From: Flammulina velutipes
Lineage: Eukaryota; Basidiomycota; Agaricomycetes; Agaricales; Physalacriaceae
Assembly (NCBI GenBank): GCA_011800155.1
Contig: CM022371.1
Span: forward strand, 372,001-436,000
Length of the DNA stretch: 64,000 bases
Direction: 5' to 3'
Positions 56,117 to 64,000 of this stretch are shown here, piece by piece. Below the pieces are notes generated by a model. It made no database searches, had not been told where the DNA came from, and saw nothing but the letters and a program-made list of their open reading frames with translations. Numbering within the stretch: position 1 is the first letter of the stretch; every line of letters begins with the position of its first letter. The position numbers were made by a program, and so were the translations under genes.

Positions 56117-56623
56117 CATGTCAGCATCTCCCTACCTCTCAGTATCATTTACTCATGATAATATAGTGTCGTCGCTGGGAAAGGCATCCCCTTTAGTGCT
56201 GCAGCATTTGGATTCACCACGACGATTTTGTTCCTGTTCTGCACCCCGAACTTGGACGTCCTATTTGCTCTCGAGGCTCCTCAGCCCTTTGTTCAGATTT
56301 ACGCCATGGCGTTGGGGAAGGGGCCGAGCGTCTTCATGACAGCCATCGCAGTCATTGGATTGATTTTAGTAAGCATAATCCACATAGATATCTGTGGCTT
56401 TCGCTTATTCTACTACCAGAACACTAGCATTGCCGTAGTCGCCGATTCTCGTTTGGTATTTGCTGTTGCTCGGGACGGTGTCCTTCCCATGTCGCACTGG
56501 ATTGGAAGACGGACAGCCGAAAAACGCGGTTACCGTCATGTGCATCCTTGGAGCCGTTATTCTGTGCACGATCTTGCTGAGTCAAGTCGCATTTACATCG
56601 TTGGTGTCGGGGGGTGGTCTCAA
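56117..56623 (+). pseudogene. Displaced fragment of the APC permease gene
   Basis: About 507 bases are almost identical to the reverse complement of about 36690-37190, including intron sequence. They encode MFLFCTPNLDVLFALEAPQP, MALGKGPSVFMTAIAVIGLI and VFAVARDGVLPMSHWIG. A small deletion removes the V(T)EDG segment and breaks the frame soon after. The copy lacks both ends of the gene and the riboswitch. It lies 19 kb away in opposite orientation. Confidence 0.85.
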
Positions 56624-56819
56624 ACCCATCGTATTCCAACATAAGGTACCCAAAGAAGACGTTGTACATAGCATGTACTCGAGAACCCAGGCCATGTCGA
56701 GCCCCAATCACATTAGAAATACAGAGAATTATAGAGTTGTACGGAGTAAGGATCGTAACTAAGCATCTAAAAACAGTTCAAAAAGACAGAAGGACAGGTA
56801 AGTACGTCTAAAAAACCAA

Positions 56820-59314
56820 TCACAACAAGTCATGCAGCACGCTGTCGTACTTATGTGGCATATGGGCGCTGCAAAAACGTCAATATACCAAAACACCACG
56901 GAGACGAGACAAGGTAGAACGAACCTAAGCATATCCTTCGCAAATAAAATCTGCGAAAACACCTTCTCCCTATCCATAACCTCAAACAACCTCAACTTAT
57001 CAGGCCCCGCTCCAGAATCTTCCGACCGATGCGCAGGACACAAATCACTGTCCCTCAAAGCCCAAAGCAGCCGTCCAGCGGGATACAACTTCTCCGGCTG
57101 CCGCATATTAGCCTCTAATGTCTTTCGTACCGCGACAAACTACACATCGTAATCGTCAGCCTCCTCCCTCAAAAAAGAAGAGAAACTAACGCACCCAATG
57201 CGGATCCTCCGCCCGCCCAAAGCCAGATTTCCACTTTCCCGCTCGCTCAGTCACAGCCGAGTGTCCACACCTCCGCAGCTCCTCGTCCTCCGACATGTTC
57301 GCATCGCACAGCCACATCGCCCCGTTTCGTAGGTCCTTCACCGTCCCAATCGACAAGCGGGAGATGACGTCGTGCGAGTATACGAACGACACGATGAGGT
57401 TCTCTGCCATCTTAGCGAGAGGGACGTCAGTTGTTGATCTGGTACAACATCAGCTGAGAGGGACAATGAGAAGAGAGAAAGAGATGCGTACGGAGGCGCA
57501 AAGCAGTAAACGGATACACGACGATCAACGGGGAGGCCACTAGCTTGCACCGTCCGACATGTCTTCGGATCTGCCCACATCTAAATAGCAACTTGGCATT
57601 AGTCAAGTTGTCATCAGAATGGAACTCGGGACTTACGAGCCCCAACATTGTCGCTACGCCAGCCCCCAAGCTATGCCCACACATTACAAGAGCTATTGCA
57701 CAATTTCAGCATAATGCTCATCCAGCAGAAGTGAAATCAACGGACCATAATCTGGATTCATGTGAAGCGCCGCTTGTACAGCGACCTGCACCGGCTTCCC
57801 TATATCACCCATTGCCTTTGCCATCCTTAGGATCCCACTATGGACCTGATACGTCGGCTCAGGAGTATCCGGCTCTTCGTGTACGGTTGGGAACGCAAAC
57901 TGTCCTGGAACATGCGTCTCATCCGGAGGACTAGCCTTGGGCGGTGTAAAGTCAACAGGCTCGCACGTCAAATCCACAGCGATCTCATTAAGCGACATCG
58001 TCCCCCGAATAACCAGCACGACTTGACCGCGACTGTGGTCCGTGAGGACCCAAAAACGCGGCATTAGGTGCTCCTGGCCGATGACAATGTCCGTTTTGCC
58101 CCCGTTTTGACCCCCATTCGAGAATTTGGCAAATATCTCGTGGTCGTGTTTCCCAAGGAGGACGTCCCACCAGGAGTACTCGTCAGGCGTGCCAGGCAAT
58201 TCCCTCTCGGAGAGGTCGCCGTTGGCTTCCATCTCAGACGCGTTGATAGCGCGCGCGAGCTGGGCCTCTTCTGATCTCGCCTGTGGAGAACCAGCTGGTG
58301 GTGCGCCCGGCGTAGTCAACGGGACACCAAAAAAGAGCAAACTCGCCCCTCCGTACCCGTACAAAACCATCTTCGACAGCCGTCGCAACGTCGCTTTCAA
58401 AGCGGTGTTTGAGAGACGTTTAGGTTCGAGGAAGGTTTTAGGGTTGATCTTTGTGCGGGCAGGTTTGCTGCGAACGAAGAGAGACTTGGCCCGTGATGTC
58501 GACTCGCCAATGTCCGCAGCGATAATTTGAGCACGGTCTTCACCTGGAAATATCACATCGGAGGTGACGCGAACGCGGGAGCCTCGTCGAGCACGCAAGG
58601 ACTCGATGCTGCGGGGTGGCTCGCGTACGTGGATTTCGGTGAGGTGCTGGAAGAAAGCCTTCTCCTGCCATTCCTGCGTGACTCCCTGCAGCGAGACCCA
58701 GGCGATAATGCCACGGGTGATCTGAGCGACGCCGTATTGTCTTTCTGGGAGATAATTGGCCTCTTCGCCGTTCGCCGACCATTCCTTGCGAATGAGAGCG
58801 ATGAAAGCAACAAGGGAGAAGGACGCTTCGTGGCTACCGGGGAAGATGACTCCGAGTGCGTTGATGGAACTCTGAGCGGCAGTAATTGACGTCGACGTGA
58901 TGTACTCGCTGAGGAATATAGGTGCGAGAGTGAGGTGTTCGGCCAGAGTGATGACGGACGCCACAGCGTTGCTCATAACAGGCCCAGCGACTTGATTACC
59001 ACCAAAAAGGGCATGATCGAGGACGGTAGACGTGACAGTGGTTGCAGTCGTAGCTATTCCGCGTGTTATGGAGAACTGGGTACATATATGTAAGCCTGGA
59101 GAAGAACTGGAGTAAATGAGTAAATCGTGCTCACGCCGAGTCGCGTGCCAGCCTTTGCAGCAGAGAATCCTACAGCAGCCGCAGACGAGGCCAGATCCAA
59201 GCTTGACCTCGAGTAATAGTTCCACTTGTCCACCAAGGTCATGGTGATCGTCGTCCAGAGAGGTGCATCCCCGACAACGCGACTGTCATTTAGCGAGGAA
59301 ACACGTGAAATCAA
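56820..59314 (-). CDS. Class 3 lipase, sn1-specific diacylglycerol lipase-like
   Basis: Serine hydrolase. N-terminal region DAPLWTTITMTLVDKWNYYS and ITRGIATTATTVTSTVLDHA with a hydrophobic helical part, then GVTQEWQEKAFFQHLTEIHV. The alpha/beta-hydrolase core has RFWVLTDHSRGQVVLVIRGT (oxyanion region) and the nucleophile elbow ALVMCGHSLGAGVATMLGL, reached by a 52-nt intron. ENLIVSFVYSHDVISRLSIG carries the likely catalytic Asp. The last exon AHMPHKYDSVLHDLL has the likely catalytic His. All triad residues are present. The exon chain PP|STTDVPLAKMAEN and DML|SAHMPHKY keeps the frame. It releases fatty acids from diacylglycerol or related lipids. The exact 5' end is uncertain, as the first exon may extend beyond 59314. 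Confidence 0.85.
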
Positions 59315-60350
59315 ATGTCAAAGAAGACCCAATCTGGGCCTCTGGATATTGCCGGCATAGATAAGATAAGATTGTCTCTGCGCCACGACATCGACTGCTT
59401 GAGTGCATGTCCAACGAAGCTAAAACCGCGTAGTACTGAATCGCCTTATGATCATTGTCGCACCTGAACCTCCTACTTATGTTTTTATTCATACAAGGAA
59501 CATATTGCCATGATTTTGTGGCGCTACTCGGCGAGGTGTTTCAGGGGCATGTTCCTCTGTAGTCTGTGATTTTGTCGAAACAGGGCCGACTCAGTCCTCA
59601 TTTCTAGTGAATAATTGAACCACTTCCGCCTAAAGCAGCTAGGAATTCACGGACAGCCAGGCCTTAGGAAGTTCGGCTTGTCCGGGCCGTCGAGGCTCTT
59701 GCTCTTTGACCACCACCGTCCCTCGTCGTTCCTCTGACTGTGTCTGAAAGCAGAATACTCGACAGCCAAACAAATCAGCTATTCTTCTCTATTTGATATA
59801 CTGACGCTCGGAAAGCCTCTGACTGATGTCGTCGATCTCAGCATCAACTATGCTCTCGGGGTTCCTGTGTACTTCAATCTTGGTGACAAAGCTCTGATGA
59901 GACAGCTATCATATTTCTGCTGTACACTTGTGTCTCTTCTCGTCCGGCGCTACTCTGGAACAATATCATATTACGTTTTTCGCACCCGATAGGGAACGTT
60001 CACATTCATCTTCAGCGCCACACGATGTTTCGTCTCTAGATCTATTGATAGAACTCAATTCGATGAATTACTCTCACCGAAAAGCTAGGCGCCCAACTGG
60101 AAGAATATCGCGCATGTCCAGGTAGGTGATTGGTTCTCAATTAAACGAGTCCTGTATTACGGTTGATCCCTACATTCAACGCAGTACAATATGATCTTCA
60201 TTCACAACGTTCTTCTCAAACCGTGGATCACCCTAAACCGTGGATCACCCTTCGCGTCGCATAACACAGTACACAGACGCACGAGTGCAAAGAAAGCCGT
60301 AACAATTTAAAACAATGCTTTAAGCACCCTCGCCCAGTATCGACATCAGC
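59315..60350. other. Intergenic region between divergent genes
   Basis: About 1 kb promoter region shared by the lipase (-) and the membrane protein (+). It contains a direct duplication AACCGTGGATCACCCT at about 60222-60252. No gene. Confidence 0.45.
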
Positions 60351-61591
60351 ATGGCGCTTTCAGACTTTGGCTTAACAGAGAACGACGCCCAATACCTGCT
60401 CGGGTCGGTACTCCATGCTATCATCGTCCAAATTCTAGTCTATGGAATGTACACCGTCGTGTATTGTGTCGCGCTCTATCTGACGTGTACGTTTCCATCT
60501 CGGTACCCTTCTAGTCACTGATCATCGAACGCAGTGTTCCGAGGCCGATTTCGCTCGGCCGGTCTCATTACTATGATATGGATCCTCATCACAATCCAAA
60601 CTTCAGTCAGATGGGCCATCGTCGACTACACGTTCGTTCGTCATGCAACTAGTCGTGAGACCCAGATTATTGCGGCCACGGACCTTTTCCTGCCTTTGGA
60701 TGTACCTTCGTTGATCACCTCCATTCTCTGTGTTCTGTTTGTGGATACAACTATGGTGAGAGTTCGATGCCCGTTCTTTCCGGTGGTTCTCAGCCTCAAT
60801 AGATTTGGCGGTGTTGGGTTATCTATGGCCGACAGTGGTTAATCATTATTCTCCCCATACTCTCCCTCTGCGGCGGGACAGGTGAGTGTTGTCAAACCTA
60901 CAGCCCCCAGCTAACTATTTCTTCAAAACCAGCCGTCGCTATCTTCCGCTGCGTCTTACGCTACACCAAAGACAGCGGTGTGAGCGCGTCAACGGTGACC
61001 CAATCCACCCTAGAAGTCGTCTTTCTCTCCACGACAGTTTTCACCAGCATTTTCTGCACTTTCGCCATCATATACCGCCTAGTGAGCAACGGTGGATTAT
61101 CCAAGTCGTTGAAAACGTATCGCGGGATAATGGAGATCCTGGTGGAATCCGCCGTCCTATACACATCCGTGTATCTCATCCAGATTGGACTGGAGGTGCA
61201 TACGATGTACTTTACGTTGGAATGGGACTACCGGTATATATATGTCCAATCGTTGGCCAATGTTATCACAGTATGTCCTTCTGAGTTCATTACTTGTACA
61301 GGATGGCACTGAATATCTCAGGGAATCGCCCCGACGTTTATCATCGCCCGCGTTGCGGCTGGACATACACGCCCCCATGATTCTTGGACGCGTGCATCCT
61401 TGCCTCATATCCGAACGAACATGCAATCGTTAGGAGAGAGTTTGCGCTTTGCACGCCCTGCAGGAACTGTCCCAACGTCTGTGGGGCCAGAGAGGAGTGA
61501 GGAAAGAGAAAGGTCATTGGAAGCAGATATACCTCAGTCACGGTGTTCACACGGGGAGAAGGAAAGGGAAGTTCCGCCAGCAATGATATAG
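60351..61591 (+). CDS. Seven-TM-type integral membrane protein of unknown function
   Basis: Exons 60351-60486, 60535-60755, 60803-60881, 60933-61270 and 61322-61591 give 347 residues. The layout is a short N-terminus (MALSDFGLTENDAQYLLGSV), about seven hydrophobic segments (AIIVQILVYGMYTVVYCVAL; LITMIWILITIQTSVRW; SLITSILCVLFVD; LIIILPILSLCGG; VVFLSTTVFTSIFCTFAIIY; ILVESAVLYTSVYLIQIGLE; GIAPTFIIARVAAGH) and a polar cytoplasmic tail. The IWRCWVIYGRQW loop is typical of a large agaricomycete membrane-protein family. No ligand or function is known. Confidence 0.8.
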
Positions 61592-62139
61592 AAGATTTAG
61601 AGTATCAGTTACATGTTTGTAAACCGTAGATCAATCCGTCGACAGAGTCATATTGATAAATTATTCCGGTGTGGCGCACCCGAAGGACATCATAAGATGC
61701 AGTTTTATTGAGATAGATGAGCTTTGAAACTCCGACGTTGCGTAGATGAGGTAGCTGTGAATGTCAAGTGCTAATTCAATCCTTGTAAGAAGCGCCGTAG
61801 ACGGAGTGTGGCGTATTGGAATTCCAAGAATGTGACTGAGGTCGTTTTGCCATTCGTGACGTGGGTGGCACGCGATCGCGGCACCGAGTAATGTCCCTAA
61901 TCAAGCATTTACCGCAACTTTACGAGGACAAAGGACTCGCCCTTGAACTTGCTTCTTTTCTATGAACCACTTACTTTTCTGAACGGCGGACACTGCGAAC
62001 TCGACGACAAATGCAGCAAAAATATCCTCCGCAATTGCAGAATAATGAGCATTTGCCCGGCACTGCATCACGACTCCGGCTCGGCATTCAGGTCGCTTTA
62101 TAAGGTCCTTCCAGCCATAGCTCTTTCCCTCTTGCGACC
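61592..62139. other. Intergenic region
   Basis: About 550 bases upstream of the WW-domain gene; nothing distinct seen. Confidence 0.4.
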
Positions 62140-63127
62140 ATGATCCAGCCACCTTCCTACGGCGAGCATCCTCCCACAAATCCCGACTCGCGGCCTCTGC
62201 CCACCGGCTGGGTCACCCAGTTCGACGCAAAGTACGTTACCACCGACGATTCCTTATCAACCCTCGATCTAACACGGCATTTAGCTACAAGACTTGGTAA
62301 ATTCGCCACATCGGCTGTTGCGATTTTCTGAATGTACCCTTCAAGGTTTTATGTGAATACGCAGGCGAATCCTCCTGTGACCCAATGGACACATCCTCTT
62401 GACGACCGCCCTCCACCCCCGGCTCCCTATGGCGCTCCATCCGGCCCGCCACCCCCCGACAACAGAGGCTACCCACAAGGCCAGCAGGGATACGGCTATG
62501 GTGGACCGCCTCAAGGCCAACAGCAGTACGGCGGCTATGGCGGTGGCGGTGCGCCAGGATTCCCGCAGCAGCAGCAGCCAGGCGGCTACGGCTACGGCGG
62601 TCCTCCCCAACAGCAGCAGTACGGCGGTGGATATCCCGACCCGAACCAGCAGCAACAGCAGAAAGGTACGTCGACTCCTTTTCTTTTCCTACTTGGCGCT
62701 TACCTAGGTGTATAGGTGCGGGTGGCATGCTTGGTGGCCTAATGGGCAAGTTCGGTGGTGGAGGCGGTGGCGGAGGTGGCGGCGGAGGTGGAATGGGAGG
62801 CTTGATGGGTAAATTCGGCGGAGGTGGACATGGTGGCGGAGGCGGTATGCCATATGGCGGACAAGGTGGGTACGGGGGTGGATACCAGCAGCAGTACCAG
62901 CAGGCTCCGCAAAAGTCTGGTGGTATGGGAATGGGTGGCGCCATGGCGCTGGGTGCTGGTGGTTTAGTGGGTGGTCTTCTCATCGCAGACGCCATCAACG
63001 ACAACGAGCAAGAAGCGTACCAAGAAGGTGTGTTCCAATTCATTCTCCTCTCGAAGTCTCGTTCTGACGCCATGTCTTTCCAGGTCTTGAAGACGGAGGT
63101 GATTTCGGCGGAGGCGACGACTTTTAA
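62140..63127 (+). CDS. WW-domain Gly/Pro/Gln-rich protein
   Basis: Exons 62140-62231, 62285-62296 (a 12-nt exon), 62346-62665, 62716-63027 and 63084-63127. The N-terminal WW domain reads LPTGWVTQFDAN, YKTWFYVNTQANPPVTQWTH and P, with both signature Trp residues and the terminal Pro; it binds Pro-rich ligands. A low-complexity region rich in Pro, Gln, Gly and Tyr follows, then a Gly-rich region with two GGLMGKFGGGG repeats. Next is a Gly/Ala hydrophobic stretch (MGGAMALGAGGLVGGLLIAD) and a C-terminal LEDGGDFGGGDDF. The architecture is common in fungal WW proteins of unclear role. The opposite-strand Pro-rich frame is an artefact of the Gly codons. Confidence 0.85.
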
Positions 63128-63222
63128 GGCTTAACAATGGTGTAATGTATCACAATATTTTTTGTCTGTATAACACACATCAGAATGCATACCCGTTTTA
63201 TTCACCTCATGAGGGCATGTAC

Positions 63223-63450
63223 TTAATCCGAAACCCAGCCCAGAGGAAATCTGTACCACATGAAGGTCGGTTCGAGGTCTGGTGTAATAGCGAATGCCAT
63301 CTGCGCCGCCACAATCAGGTGGTCTTCCGGGTCCGCCACACGCTTTTGGTGCTCGGTATAGTCGTCGTTGTACATAGCAACAAGGTAATAGTTGCCGTCC
63401 CCAGCTAACACGGCATGCGGCATGAATTTGCCACAATCGTTAGCAGTCAC
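63223..63450 (-). CDS. Small unknown protein, tandem copy 1 (C-terminal part)
   Basis: The frame encodes DCGKFMPHAVLAGDGNYYLV, EHQKRVADPEDHLIVAAQMA and FAITPDLEPTFMWYRFPLGW. Coding-looking sequence continues upstream on the minus strand (RIRLAVSSILNAIVTAN, to about 63480). A stop a little further upstream means an unresolved intron or a truncated copy. It pairs with the copy at 63805-64000. No family recognised. Confidence 0.5.
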   Translation of the reverse strand: MTANDCGKFMPHAVLAGDGNYYLVAMYNDDYTEHQKRVADPEDHLIVAAQMAFAITPDLEPTFMWYRFPLGWVSD

Positions 63451-63804
63451 AATTGCGTTCAGAATGCTACTGACGGCAAGTCGGATACGGCGTTCCAGCG
63501 GAAACAGATTGCATCGTCAGGATCCCGTCCGCCAGCTGATTCTAAAAAACGTCGGGGCGTACAGACCCAGCACAGTCCGTACACCGGCGTCCTGAGGTTC
63601 TCGTGTGCAGTCTTGTGGACGGGTGGCGGTCAGTTGAAAGGGAGGGTGAGAGGGAAACTACAATTCGTGTAAGAAATCACTCCTAGTATGAGTTATCCGT
63701 GACATACACATCTGTGCGTGGTGGCAGCTTTCGAGTCATGATGGTAATTGACAAGAGACTAAAACAACGTGTTCCATGAACGTAAAATTTGAATTATACG
63801 CACA
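63451..63804. other. Spacer between tandem copies
   Basis: Contains remnants of upstream coding sequence of copy 1 and the 3' region of copy 2; no separate gene supported. Confidence 0.3.
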
Positions 63805-64000
63805 TTACGCAGCATGATCCCGAACCCATCCCAAAGGAAACCTATACCACATAAAACTCGGCTCGAGATCTGGCGTTATAGCGAATGCTTTCTTAGCTGC
63901 CACCATCAGGACGTCCTCCGGGTCCGCCACACGTTTCTGGTGTTCGGTGTAGTGCTCGTTGAACATAGCAACGAGGTAGTTGTTGCCGTCCTCAGCGTAG
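63805..64000 (-). CDS. Small unknown protein, tandem copy 2 (partial, runs off the window)
   Basis: The minus frame reads AEDGNNYLVAMFNEHYTEHQ, KRVADPEDVLMVAAKKAFAI and PDLEPSFMWYRFPLGWVRDH, ending HAA and a stop at 63805. It is clearly homologous to 63223-63450. The 5' end lies beyond the window. Confidence 0.6.
   Translation of the reverse strand, partial: YAEDGNNYLVAMFNEHYTEHQKRVADPEDVLMVAAKKAFAITPDLEPSFMWYRFPLGWVRDHAA

Noticed and set aside
62285..63073. Minus-strand Pro-rich ORF opposite the WW-domain gene
   Set aside because: It arises from the reverse complement of Gly codons; the plus-strand gene has consistent splicing and a WW domain.

Overview
The window is nuclear DNA of a basidiomycete fungus, most likely an agaricomycete (mushroom-forming). 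The genes are split by many short GT-AG introns of about 45-65 nt. Several families are typical of agaricomycetes: DUF6535 membrane proteins, a TET/JBP-like dioxygenase, a stand-alone integrase-core protein and small fungal protein kinases. No tRNA, rRNA, CRISPR array or LTR retrotransposon was recognised.

Layout. 1-1081: 5' part of an Icp55-type mitochondrial aminopeptidase (minus). 2187-19764: a candidate 17.6-kb DNA transposon. It carries a DDE integrase-like protein (+), a large Cys-rich, possibly HECT-like protein (-), a chromodomain/acidic protein (-) that may be fused to an upstream 2-oxoglutarate/Fe(II) dioxygenase (-), and a multi-KOW Spt5-like protein (+). It has related inverted ends, CACGTGG-containing subterminal repeats and an 8-bp target duplication. 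It split the 5' region of a DUF6535 gene, and uninterrupted paralogues of that site lie at about 27.6 and 34.2 kb. 19.8-34.6 kb: a rearranged segment with one intact DUF6535 gene, several DUF6535 fragments, a Ser/Thr-rich single-pass membrane protein, a chimera of that gene with a Cys-rich neighbour, and four small unknown genes.

34.8-63.1 kb is mostly conserved housekeeping or metabolic genes: a protein kinase; an APC-family permease with a TPP riboswitch in its first intron, hence probably a thiamine transporter; two tandem coiled-coil paralogues of unknown function; translation initiation factor eIF5B; a gene-poor, repeat-bearing stretch (47.3-51.0 kb); ARL2; a cyclopropane-fatty-acid-synthase-like methyltransferase; a displaced fragment of the permease; a class-3 (diacylglycerol-lipase-like) lipase; a seven-TM-type membrane protein; and a WW-domain Gly/Pro/Gln-rich protein. 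The right edge has tandem copies of a small unknown gene.

The two most notable systems are the transposon with a chromatin/DNA-modification gene set (dioxygenase, chromodomain, KOW, possible E3 ligase), and the riboswitch-controlled permease. Exon boundaries were inferred by eye from splice signals and reading-frame continuity. Functions come from remembered family motifs; no database search was run.
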